NCBI RefSeq assembly: GCF_004197395.1
Contig: NZ_SELS01000010.1
Location: 62,001-126,000 of the forward strand
Direction of reading: 5' to 3'
DNA length: 64,000 bases
Origin: Paraburkholderia sp. UYCP14C
GTDB taxonomy: Bacteria; Pseudomonadota; Gammaproteobacteria; Burkholderiales; Burkholderiaceae
The position numbers and the translations under genes were made by a program. Shown one piece after another: positions 36,751-45,045 of this stretch. Within the stretch, counting starts at the first letter, position 1, and each line of letters begins with the position of its first letter. Below the pieces are notes generated by a model, which was not told the origin of the DNA, did not search any database, and worked only from the letters and a program-made list of their open reading frames with translations.

Positions 36751-37484
36751 ATGAAAAAATCAGAACCGCCGCCATTCTGCTGAGCCTCGCTTTGCCGTTG
36801 TCGGCGATCGCGCAATCGGCGCCGGCTCCCGACGTCAAACCCGGGGACACGTGGACGTACACGTCGACGAGCGAAAGAGGACCGTCCGGCTGGAACCAGA
36901 CACACGAGCAGGTGACGGTGCTGCGCACGACATCGACGCACATCTATTTCGAATCGAAGATCGTGGGCTCGACGCAGACGCCACGCGAGGTGATCGCCGG
37001 AGCGGACTGGAGCCGCGAGCGCAGCGTGAACGGCACGGATATGGTCGTGAACCGGCCGTTCGTGTTTCCATTGTCGCCGGGCAAGAGCTGGAACGTCGAA
37101 TATGCCGAGCAGCACCCTAACCGGGTCTTCGCATTGCAGAAGTGGAATTCGCAGTATCGGGTGGTCGGAACGGAAACCGTCGAAGTGCCCGCCGGAAAAT
37201 TCCAGGCGATCAAGATCGAAGCCGAAGGCGACTGGGTCGCGCAACTCGAGCCGCGTCAGACGGGCACGCGAGCCACCCAGGTCGAGCAGGGCGATACCGC
37301 GATGATCACGCATGCGCAGAAAATCGGTCCTGTTCAGGCGACCGGGCGCACATATAAAGCGTTCTGGTATGTGCCGGAAGTGGGTCGTTGGCTGAAATCG
37401 GTGGAAGTGTATTACGGCAGCAATGGCGTGAGAAACGAGCGCTATACGACCGAACTCGAGTCGTCTAAAAAAGCTGGCCAATAA
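36751..37484 (+). CDS. Periplasmic protein of unknown function with frameshifted start
   Basis: The frame to 37484 encodes about 230 residues starting inside a signal peptide: IRTAAILLSLALPLSAIAQ, then mature SAPAPDVKPGDTWTYTSTSE. The only suitable ATG (36751) is followed by six A residues and then runs into TGA at 36781; with one more A it would read MKKIRTAAILLS in frame. Alternatives in frame are a TTG at 36792, which would remove most of the signal peptide. So the gene carries a -1 slip in a homopolymer, is phase variable, or the base is a sequence error. Mature protein is beta-rich, with GKSWNVEYAEQ and VEVPAGKFQAIKIEAEGD; family not recognised. Confidence 0.65.
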
Positions 37485-37688
37485 TCGGCGGTCAGGCGTT
37501 TGATGCGTTGATGCATTCATTGGCGCATCGCCAATTATTGCATTTGATTTTGGCTCACGCCCGGCCAGCGCATTCGATTAACGGCGCGTGCGGCACGCGT
37601 AGGGGAACGGCAACGCACACCGGCGCGCCCTATCGAAATCGGGCGATAGAATTGCGGCATCGTCATCGCCCGTTTTCATTGAAGCCGC

Positions 37689-38438
37689 ATGTATTTCCAA
37701 CTTACCGGCACCCAGGTGCGCCTGCTCGGCTCGATGCATCTGTTTCCCGCGACGAGCCGTCGAACGCCGCCGTGGGTCGCCGAAGCCTATGACTGGGCCG
37801 ACGCGCTCGTATTCGAGTCCGACCCAGCGACAATCCTGCCGTTTCTCAAAGCCGACGCGCACTCAGACGCCGCGCAATTGCGACCCTTGATGCGCGACGA
37901 AGCCTGGACGCAACTGCAGGCGCTGTGGCCGACCGATGGTCTGCTCGCGCCGCTTGAAACACTGCGTCCGTGGGCCGCGCTGATCGTCGCGCCGACGCTG
38001 CTGCAGCAGGTCGTCGAGGGTGTCGAGCCGCGCATGCTGCGCTCGGCGCTTGCGCAGTCGAAGCCGTATCGCTATCTCGAGTCCGCGCAGGACGTCGCAG
38101 TCGCGCTCGAATCGATTCCGCTCGAAGCCGTTGCCGCCGCGCTCGATATGCTGATGGCCGATCGCGGCGAACCGCAGCGCACGCTCGAACGGATGCACGC
38201 GGCGTGGCTGGAGGGCGATCTGCGCGCGATAGAGCAAATCGCGCTCGAATCGCCGATGTTCAATTTGCCCGGCATCCGTCAGGCCATCCTCGACGTGCGC
38301 AATCGCGCGTGGGCCGTGCGGCTGAACGAATTGCTGGACGCGCGCGAGCGTACGCTGGTGGTCGTCGGCGCGCTGCATCTGTGCGGTCCCGACAATCTGC
38401 CCGACTGTCTCGCGCGACCCATGCAAGCGGTGTTCTGA
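37689..38438 (+). CDS. TraB/GumN-family (Tiki-like) protein
   Basis: 249 residues. Family marks are the N-terminal LLGSMHLFPATSRRTP with the GxxH motif, the VFESDP Glu segment, and the C-terminal RNRAWAVRLNELLD with VVVGALHLCGPDNL, the second GxxH. These residues form the putative metal-dependent protease site of the Tiki/TraB group. No signal peptide is visible here, although many relatives are exported. Substrate unknown. Solo gene. Confidence 0.85.
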   Translation: MYFQLTGTQVRLLGSMHLFPATSRRTPPWVAEAYDWADALVFESDPATILPFLKADAHSDAAQLRPLMRDEAWTQLQALWPTDGLLAPLETLRPWAALIVAPTLLQQVVEGVEPRMLRSALAQSKPYRYLESAQDVAVALESIPLEAVAAALDMLMADRGEPQRTLERMHAAWLEGDLRAIEQIALESPMFNLPGIRQAILDVRNRAWAVRLNELLDARERTLVVVGALHLCGPDNLPDCLARPMQAVF

Positions 38439-38577
38439 ACGCTCGCGCAGCTTTCGCGACCGAACGCAGCCGGTCGGCCACCCGCACGACTGGCTGTTGC
38501 CGCGATTCCGCGCTCCCGAATGCCGCTATACACTAACCGTTATCATTCGATCATCCGACGCCCGCCGAGCTCACTCC

Positions 38578-39558
38578 ATGCTTGTTCCACCGACGCCCAG
38601 CAATGAAAGCGCCCGTCTCGACGGATTGCACGCACTGCATATTCTCGACACCGCGCCGGAAGAGCGCTTCGATCGCCTGACCCGCCTCGCGCGGCGACTT
38701 TTCGGTGTGCCGATAGCCGTAGTGAGTCTCGTCGATGCGAACCGGCAGTGGTTCAAATCGTGCATGGGCCTCGAGGCGAGCGAGACCTCGCGCGACGTGT
38801 CGTTCTGCGCGCACGCGATTCTCGGCGACGATATTCTCACGGTGCCCGACGCGCTCGCCGACCCGCGCTTCAGCGACAATCCGTTCGTCATCGACGAGCC
38901 GAAGATCCGTTTCTACGCAGGCTGTCCGCTGACGGTTTCGAACGGCAGCAAGGTCGGCACGCTGTGTCTGATCGACACGAAGCCGCGCATGCTCGATGAC
39001 GAGGATCGCGCGTTGCTGCGCGATCTCGCGCGCATGGCCGAACAGGAGCTCGTCGCGATCCAGCTTGCTACGCTCGACGACCTCACGCATCTGTCGAACC
39101 GGCGCGGTTTCGAAGTGCTCGCGCAACACGCGCTGAACGTCTGTAGGCGGATGGATAAGCCGGCGTCGCTGCTGTTCTTCGATCTGAACGACTTCAAGCA
39201 GATCAACGATACGCTCGGGCACGCCGAAGGCGACCGCGCGCTGCAAGCGTTCGCCGAGGTGCTGCGCACCGCGCTGCGCGAAAGCGACGTGATCGGGCGG
39301 CTCGGCGGCGACGAGTTCGTCGCGCTGCTGAGCGGCGCGACGAACTCGGAGACGCATGAAGTGACGCAGCGTCTCGGCCACCTGCTCGAGCAGCGCAATG
39401 CCGAGCGGCTGCGTGGCTACCAGATCCACTTCAGCGTGGGCCAGGTGACGTACGAGCCGACGAGTCACGGCACGGTCGCCGAACTGCTCGCCGCGGCCGA
39501 TGCGGCGATGTATAGCCACAAGCAGGCTTCGAAGGCGCGCTCGGCGCAACGGTGCTGA
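38578..39558 (+). CDS. GAF-GGDEF diguanylate cyclase
   Basis: Makes cyclic di-GMP. 326 residues. A GAF sensor domain occupies about residues 20-160 (VVSLVDANRQWFKSCMGLEA, SFCAHAIL, FYAGCPLTVSNGSKVGTLC). The GGDEF domain follows (DDLTHLSNRRGFE, DLNDFKQINDTLGHAEGD) with an intact RLGGDEFVALL near residue 242. An RxxD inhibitory site (RESD) lies five residues ahead, so product feedback is expected. No transmembrane segment: a soluble sensor, ligand unknown. ATG 38578 chosen over an unsupported upstream extension. Confidence 0.93.
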   Translation: MLVPPTPSNESARLDGLHALHILDTAPEERFDRLTRLARRLFGVPIAVVSLVDANRQWFKSCMGLEASETSRDVSFCAHAILGDDILTVPDALADPRFSDNPFVIDEPKIRFYAGCPLTVSNGSKVGTLCLIDTKPRMLDDEDRALLRDLARMAEQELVAIQLATLDDLTHLSNRRGFEVLAQHALNVCRRMDKPASLLFFDLNDFKQINDTLGHAEGDRALQAFAEVLRTALRESDVIGRLGGDEFVALLSGATNSETHEVTQRLGHLLEQRNAERLRGYQIHFSVGQVTYEPTSHGTVAELLAAADAAMYSHKQASKARSAQRC

Positions 39559-39652
39559 CGGGCTCCGATTTCGGTCGGTAGCCCGAGGCGGGCACGCGCG
39601 GCATAATTGCGGATCGCTCCGCGCTGTCGCGCATTGACCCTGAAAGCTCCCG

Positions 39653-40159
39653 ATGACTGATCTGCAGCACACCGCCGCCGCGCGGCTCGCCCAACTCGAA
39701 TGGCGCTGGAAGCCGTTCGGGGACATGACGGGCGTCGAAGTCTATGAGATGCTGGCCGCCCGCAGTGGGGTGTTCGTCATCGAACAGAATTGTTTGTATG
39801 GCGATATCGACGGGCTCGACGTCGATGCCTGGCATCTGCTCGCGTATGGCAACGGCGACGATGGGGCGCCGCCAGCCCTGGCCGGCTATCTGCGCGTGTT
39901 GTTGCCCGATGCGGCGGATGCCGACGTGCGCATCGGCCGGGTATTGACGACCGCGTCGTTTCGCGGCATCGGTCTCGGCAACGCGATGCTCGAGCGCTCG
40001 CTCGCGCATATCCGCACGCAGTGGCCCGATACACCGATCCGTCTGCACGCGCAGGCGCATCTGCAAGGCTTTTACGGCGCGTTCGGCTTCGAGCCGGTTT
40101 CTGAGATTCACGAGGAAGACGGCATTCCGCACGTCTGGATGCGCTCGCTCCGAGCTTGA
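39653..40159 (+). CDS. ElaA-like GNAT acetyltransferase
   Basis: 168 residues. Single GNAT domain: start WRWKPFGDMTGVEVYEMLAA and FVIEQNCLYGDIDGLDVDAWH are the ElaA family hallmark. Acetyl-CoA site VLTTASFRGIGLGNAMLERS (R-x2-G-x-G/A type), then HAQAHLQGFYGAFGFEPVSE. Cytoplasmic. Acceptor molecule not known. Confidence 0.9.
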   Translation: MTDLQHTAAARLAQLEWRWKPFGDMTGVEVYEMLAARSGVFVIEQNCLYGDIDGLDVDAWHLLAYGNGDDGAPPALAGYLRVLLPDAADADVRIGRVLTTASFRGIGLGNAMLERSLAHIRTQWPDTPIRLHAQAHLQGFYGAFGFEPVSEIHEEDGIPHVWMRSLRA

Positions 40160-40164
40160 ACGGG

Positions 40165-41049
40165 TCAGCGGGGCCCGTTGGCGGTCGTCGATGCCGCATG
40201 CGTGAGTCCGCGCGCCGCTTCCACACGCCGCTCGGCGCGCAGGCGTCCGCGCGCCGATAGCCGCATCCAGTGACGCAGCGCGATCAGCGCGCCGATCACG
40301 CTCATCATCGAACCCGGAATCCATAGCAGGAGCCCGCCGAGCTGCTGATCGCGCATCGGGCTCAGCCACGTGAATGCGCGGCCGCAGATCGAATAGATCG
40401 GATACAGCTCGCGCGGCGTAAAGAAGATGAATGCGCCGAGGATGATCTGCGGCGGAATCGCCGCGATCACCACGAGCACGCGCTTGCCCGGCGACAAACG
40501 CGCGGGCGGCGCCGGACGCGGATCGAGCACGAGCCACCAGAACAGCAAGCCGTCGATCGCCATGCTCCAGTTCATCACGCGATACAGCCGCCAGTCGAGC
40601 ATCGCGACGAAATGGATCGGCGACAGCAGCCAGAAATAGATCAGCCCGACGAATAGCGTGACCGCGACCACCGGGTGCATGACCACATCGAGCACCCTGC
40701 GCACGAGCGGTGTTTGCAGCGCCGGCCGCACGAAGCGCCGTCGCCAGCGCAACGGAATGCCCGCGCGTAACGCCGCGCCCGGATACGACAGCGCAATGAA
40801 GAATGGCCCGAGATGATGCAGCACCAGATGCTGCAAGCGATGCATGAAGAACTCATGCTCGAAGAAATAATCGAGCCGCGTATGCAGCACGACATATAGC
40901 GCGACCAGCCCGAACCAGAACGACAGTCGCCGCGCGAACGACAACCGCGCCTTGCGCGCGCCGCGCACGAACAGGATCGCCGGGATCAGCAACGCGATCA
41001 CGACGGTCGGCGAAAACTCCCAGGGATCGAGCCAGTAGAGCAGGTTCAT
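40165..41049 (-). CDS. CtaG/CAA3-type cytochrome oxidase assembly membrane protein
   Basis: 294 residues with about seven transmembrane helices. Conserved His and aromatic residues occur in HEFFMHRLQHLVLHHLGPFF and LDWRLYRVMNWSMAIDGLLF. This is the CtaG_Bd (caa3 assembly factor) family, distinct from the Cox11-type CtaG. It follows PCuAC and SCO1 on the same strand with 39-bp spacing, so it probably joins copper insertion into cytochrome oxidase. The C-terminus is a short basic cytoplasmic tail. Confidence 0.88.
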   Translation of the reverse strand: MNLLYWLDPWEFSPTVVIALLIPAILFVRGARKARLSFARRLSFWFGLVALYVVLHTRLDYFFEHEFFMHRLQHLVLHHLGPFFIALSYPGAALRAGIPLRWRRRFVRPALQTPLVRRVLDVVMHPVVAVTLFVGLIYFWLLSPIHFVAMLDWRLYRVMNWSMAIDGLLFWWLVLDPRPAPPARLSPGKRVLVVIAAIPPQIILGAFIFFTPRELYPIYSICGRAFTWLSPMRDQQLGGLLLWIPGSMMSVIGALIALRHWMRLSARGRLRAERRVEAARGLTHAASTTANGPR

Positions 41050-41088
41050 GGCGATGGCGTGTGCGGTGGCTGCGGCCCGTGATGCCGC

Positions 41089-41550
41089 TTACTTCGCCTG
41101 GGCCGGCGACTTGACCGGGAACGGCGCGCTCAGCGTTTCGCCATCGGAGAACTTCAGCGTCAGATGCACGGTGTCGCCCGGCGCGACCTTGTGCTTCGCG
41201 TCCTCGAGCATCACGTGATAGCCGCCCGGCGCGATCGCGACCTGGCCATGCGCGGGCACCGTCAGCTTGTCGACCATCACCATCTTCTGCGTCGAACCAT
41301 TCGATACCGTTTGATGCAGCATCGCGTCGCCGTAGTCGTCGCTCGAAATGTCGACGAGGTCGATCGGTTTGTCGCTCGCGTTGACGAGCGTCGCGTAGCC
41401 GGCCGCGGGCAGGTTGTTCGGCAACCAGCGCACCCACGCGTCCTTGACGCTGATCGCGTGCGCGTCAGCCGCCTGCGCGGTCGAGGCGATACCGAACGAC
41501 AGCGCGAAGGCGCCGGCCAGTGAAGCGAACGTTTTGAGCTTGATCGTCAT
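41089..41550 (-). CDS. Periplasmic copper chaperone PCuAC
   Basis: 153 residues with a signal peptide ending at TAQAADA (about residue 28). The copper ligands of the H(x)nM...HxM pattern are present: AMLHQTVSNGSTQKMVMVDK and APGGYHVMLED. PCuAC loads Cu(I) into the CuA site of oxidases, in concert with the SCO1 protein encoded just upstream. Middle gene of a three-gene minus-strand group. Confidence 0.93.
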   Translation of the reverse strand: MTIKLKTFASLAGAFALSFGIASTAQAADAHAISVKDAWVRWLPNNLPAAGYATLVNASDKPIDLVDISSDDYGDAMLHQTVSNGSTQKMVMVDKLTVPAHGQVAIAPGGYHVMLEDAKHKVAPGDTVHLTLKFSDGETLSAPFPVKSPAQAK

Positions 41551-41578
41551 GATGGGATCGATTGGGATCGAATAAGAA

Positions 41579-42193
41579 TCAGGATTGGTCGTCGATGATG
41601 CGGCGCAGGTCCTGCGCGATCGCATCGGGGGTGTCGTGATCGGTGGCGAGCAGGCGAGCGTGGCCCTCGCCGTCGAACACATAGACGGCGGAGCTGTGCG
41701 TGACCTCGTAGTTGCCGTTCGGGTCGCGCTTTTCCATCTGATAAGCGACACGATAGCGCTTCGCCAACGACTCGATCTGCCAGTCGGTGCCGGTCAGCCC
41801 TTCGGCGTGCTGTGCGTCGAACGCGCCGACATAGTCGTGCAACGCCCGCGGCGTGTCGCGGGCTGGATCGACGGTGATGAACAGGATGCGCACTTTCTGC
41901 GCATCGGGGCCGAGCTTGCCGAGCACCTGCATCAGGCGGCCCATCGTTTCGGGACAGACGTCCGGGCAATGCGTGTAGCCGAAGTAGACCAGCGACGCGC
42001 GGCCCTTGAACGAAGCGGCGTTGACGGGGCGGCCGGTGTCGTCGGTCAACGTGAAGTCCAGATCCGGCAGGTGGCCGGTCACGTCGGTCAATTGCCACGG
42101 CTCGGCGCGTTGCGTGCAACCGGCCAGCGTGGTGAGCGCGACCAGCGTACCCAGCGCCGCTGCCGCCGCAAACCGGCGTGCCACCCCGTGCAT
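41579..42193 (-). CDS. SCO1/SenC copper-binding lipoprotein
   Basis: 204 residues. Lipoprotein signal TLVALTTLAGC with Cys as lipid anchor. Thioredoxin-like domain: FTLTDDTGRPVNAASFKGR, VYFGYTHCPDVCPETMGRLM with the CxxxC copper site near residue 76, FITVDPARDTP and the third ligand His in YEVTHSSAVYVFD. Works in oxidase CuA assembly. Start ATG 42193 gives the family N-terminus; the open frame extends much further but is not coding-like. Confidence 0.94.
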   Translation of the reverse strand: MHGVARRFAAAAALGTLVALTTLAGCTQRAEPWQLTDVTGHLPDLDFTLTDDTGRPVNAASFKGRASLVYFGYTHCPDVCPETMGRLMQVLGKLGPDAQKVRILFITVDPARDTPRALHDYVGAFDAQHAEGLTGTDWQIESLAKRYRVAYQMEKRDPNGNYEVTHSSAVYVFDGEGHARLLATDHDTPDAIAQDLRRIIDDQS

Positions 42194-42680
42194 CGACCGT
42201 TGCACGTGTCGCTCGGGTCGTGAGCGGGACAGGTTCGGCTTGGGGTGCAGTGGCGGGAGGATCGGGAACAAAGCAGGGTTCAATGACTCGATTGAAGAGC
42301 AGGCGGCACGAATCGATGGAGCAGGGGGGCCGCACCTCCGCCCGATCATGCCGCGCAAGATTCGCGCGCGATACGCGATTGAGCGACAGCATGCAACGCT
42401 GTCCATCGTGCCGACCCTCCGCGTGGCAGCGACTGTAGCGCAAAATTGGCGCCAGCGTCGCGCGGCGCGCCGGGCGCACGATTTGCGAGTCAATTTGACG
42501 CAGCTGGCTGAAAGCTCGGTGAAGCCCGATCGTTGCGCTTTTGAACGCAATCGACGCAAGCGGGCGGACAGACCGCCCATCGGGCTTGAGTCCAGGCTTA
42601 CTTTCTCGAAAAATTGACGGATGCGCGGTAAGATGCGCACACTTTTCCGGCCATAGAAGGCTGAAAGGCGAACCCAGGCG
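42194..42680. other. Divergent SCO1-otsB spacer, no gene seen
   Basis: 487 bp without a supported coding region. Both promoters should be here; I found TTGACG at 42614-42619 and TAAGAT at 42629-42634, but the 9-bp spacing excludes them as one promoter. Confidence 0.5.
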
Positions 42681-43430
42681 ATGCAAGCACTTCCGGCTGT
42701 TCTGTCTCCGAGCGAGACGGCATTTTTCTTCGATTTCGACGGCACGCTCGTCGAACTCGCCCCTACGCCGGACGGCGTGCTGGTGCAGCCGCGCGTGATC
42801 GACCTGCTGCGCGAACTGCGCAGCCTGACGAATGGCGCGGTCGCGGTGGTGTCGGGGCGCGGCATCGACAGCATCGACAGCTTTCTCGGCATGCCCGATC
42901 TGCCGGTCGCCGGTTTGCACGGCGCGGAGCGGCGCGATGCCAACGGCGACACGCAGCGCATCGGCTTTCACGACGAGCGCCTGTTGCGCATGGAGCAGGT
43001 GCTCGCGCAGGTCGTCAACGAACATCCGGGCATGCTGCTCGAGATCAAGGGCGCGGCGCTCGCGCTGCACTACCGCAATGCACCGGACCGCGAGCCGGTC
43101 GCGCGCGAGGCGACCGAGCGGCTCGTCGCCGATTACCCGGCGTCCTACGTGCTGCAGCCCGGCAAGATGGTCTACGAGATCAAGCCGAAGGACGTCGACA
43201 AGGGCCGCGCGACGCGCGCGTTCCTCGACGAGCTGCCGTTCACCGGCCGCACGCCGATATTCGCCGGCGACGATCTGACCGACGAGAAGGGCTTCGCGGT
43301 CGTCAACGAGCGTGGTGGCCTGTCGATCAAGGTCGGTGCGGGCGAAACGATGGCGCGCACCCGTGTCGAATCGGTGTCGTTGCTGCTCGACTGGCTCGAG
43401 ACGATTGTCGCGGCGGCACGCGGCGCATGA
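42681..43430 (+). CDS. otsB: Trehalose-6-phosphate phosphatase
   Basis: Dephosphorylates trehalose-6-phosphate. 249 residues, HAD superfamily with a C2B cap. Motif I FFFDFDGTLVELAPTPDG, motif II VVSGRGIDSID, then LHGAERRD, KPKDVDKGRATRAFLDELPF and motif IV FAGDDLTDEKGFAVVN. 52 bp before otsA; the order otsB-otsA differs from some species but is common in Burkholderia. Confidence 0.96.
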   Translation: MQALPAVLSPSETAFFFDFDGTLVELAPTPDGVLVQPRVIDLLRELRSLTNGAVAVVSGRGIDSIDSFLGMPDLPVAGLHGAERRDANGDTQRIGFHDERLLRMEQVLAQVVNEHPGMLLEIKGAALALHYRNAPDREPVAREATERLVADYPASYVLQPGKMVYEIKPKDVDKGRATRAFLDELPFTGRTPIFAGDDLTDEKGFAVVNERGGLSIKVGAGETMARTRVESVSLLLDWLETIVAAARGA

Positions 43431-43482
43431 CGCCGGCGCCCAGTTCAACGAAAACAACATACTGCATCGGGAATCGCGCTTC

Positions 43483-44961
43483 ATGAGCCGACTGATCATT
43501 GTTTCGAATCGGGTGGCGCCTATTTCGGAGGGCGGCCCGGCTGCGGGCGGTCTGGCGGTCGGCGTGTACGACGCGCTGAAGGAGACCGGCGGCATGTGGT
43601 TCGGCTGGAGCGGCGACGTGCTCACCTCCGGCCACCCGCAGATCAAGGTCGAGGAGCGCGGTCCGGTGACCTTCGCGACCGTCGCTTTGATGCGCCGCGA
43701 TTACGACCAGTACTACCGCGGTTTCTCGAACGCGACGCTGTGGCCCGCGTTCCACTATCGAACCGACCTGCTGCATTACGACCGGCACGACTTCGAAGGC
43801 TACTGCCGCGTCAACGCGTGGCTCGCGCAGCAACTGGTGCCGCTGTTGCGCGAAGACGATGTGATCTGGGTGCACGACTATCACCTGATCCCGTTCGCGC
43901 AGGCGCTGCGCTCGGCGGGCGTGAAGAACCGCATCGGGTTTTTTCTGCACATTCCGTTTCCGGCCTCGCAGGTGCTGCTGACGGTGCCGCCGCATCGCGA
44001 GCTCGTCGAGGCGCTGTGTTCGTTCGACCTGCTCGGCTTCCAGACCGGCCCCGATCTGCGCGCGTTCTGCGATTACGTGACCAACGAAGGCGGCGGCTCG
44101 ATCGACGCGTCGGCGCAAGGGCCGCTCACCGTGCATGCGTTCGGCCGCACGCTGCGCGCGTCGGCGTATCCGATCGGCGTCTATCCGGACGAGATCGCCG
44201 AGCTCGCGAAAGCGGGCGAGCGCGGCAAGCCGGTGCGCACGATGAAGGCGACGCTGCATTCGCGCAAGCTGATCATGAGCGTCGACCGGCTCGACTATTC
44301 GAAGGGGCTGGTCGAGCGATTCCGCGCGTTCGAGCGCCTGCTCGAACATTCGGCCGCACAACGCAACAAGGTGTCGTTCCTGCAGATCGCACCGCCGACG
44401 CGCGCCGACCTGCACGCGTATCAGGACATCCGGCTGCAGCTCGAAGGCGAATCGGGACGGATCAACGGACGTTTCGCCGAGCTGGACTGGACGCCGATCC
44501 TGTACATCCATAAGCAGTACGAGCGCTCGGTGCTGGCGGCGCTGTTCCGCACCGCGCACGTCGGCTATGTGACGCCGTTGCGCGACGGCATGAACCTCGT
44601 CGCGAAGGAATATGTGTCGGCGCAGGATCCGGAGAATCCGGGCGTGCTCGTGCTGTCGCGCTTCGCGGGCGCGGCGCAGGAGCTCGATGGCGCGCTGATC
44701 GTCAACCCGGTCGATATCGACGGCATGGCCGAAGCGCTTGCGTGGGCGCTCGGTATGCCGCTCGCCGAGCGGCAGGCGCGCTATCGCGACATGATGGCGC
44801 AGCTGCGCGAGAACAACGTGTCGGTGTGGCGCGACAACTTCATGCGCGATCTGCAGAGCGTCGATGGCGCGAAGCGCGCCAGAAGCGGGAAGGCGCGCGC
44901 GGCCGCGGGTGCGGCGGGCACCGCGAGGAAGAGGGCGGCGCGCGAGAGCGTGACCGGCTAA
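43483..44961 (+). CDS. otsA: Trehalose-6-phosphate synthase (GT20)
   Basis: Joins UDP-glucose and glucose-6-phosphate. 492 residues. Seen: [20 protein letters not shown] with the G-G loop, [46 protein letters not shown] and [20 protein letters not shown] Lys/Arg/Ala-rich tail of about 30 residues ends the protein. The larger open frame that begins inside otsB was not used. Makes a compatible solute; sigma factor control not visible. Confidence 0.96.
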   Translation: MSRLIIVSNRVAPISEGGPAAGGLAVGVYDALKETGGMWFGWSGDVLTSGHPQIKVEERGPVTFATVALMRRDYDQYYRGFSNATLWPAFHYRTDLLHYDRHDFEGYCRVNAWLAQQLVPLLREDDVIWVHDYHLIPFAQALRSAGVKNRIGFFLHIPFPASQVLLTVPPHRELVEALCSFDLLGFQTGPDLRAFCDYVTNEGGGSIDASAQGPLTVHAFGRTLRASAYPIGVYPDEIAELAKAGERGKPVRTMKATLHSRKLIMSVDRLDYSKGLVERFRAFERLLEHSAAQRNKVSFLQIAPPTRADLHAYQDIRLQLEGESGRINGRFAELDWTPILYIHKQYERSVLAALFRTAHVGYVTPLRDGMNLVAKEYVSAQDPENPGVLVLSRFAGAAQELDGALIVNPVDIDGMAEALAWALGMPLAERQARYRDMMAQLRENNVSVWRDNFMRDLQSVDGAKRARSGKARAAAGAAGTARKRAARESVTG

Positions 44962-44982
44962 GCCAGCCGCGAGCCAGACAGC

Positions 44983-45012
44983 AAAAAGCCGCTCCGGGGA
45001 GCGGCTTTTTTT
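44983..45012. terminator. Terminator between convergent otsA and ABC exporter genes
   Basis: Perfect 13-bp stem AAAAAGCCGCTCC (44983-44995)/GGAGCGGCTTTTT (44998-45010) with a minimal loop and further T residues; A and T tails on both sides make it bidirectional. Confidence 0.92.
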
Positions 45013-45045
45013 CGTGCGATCGACAGCGCGTGGACGCGGCGTGAC

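Noticed and set aside
42614-42634. TTGACG and TAAGAT as the otsB promoter
   Set aside because: Spacing is 9 bp, outside the usable range.
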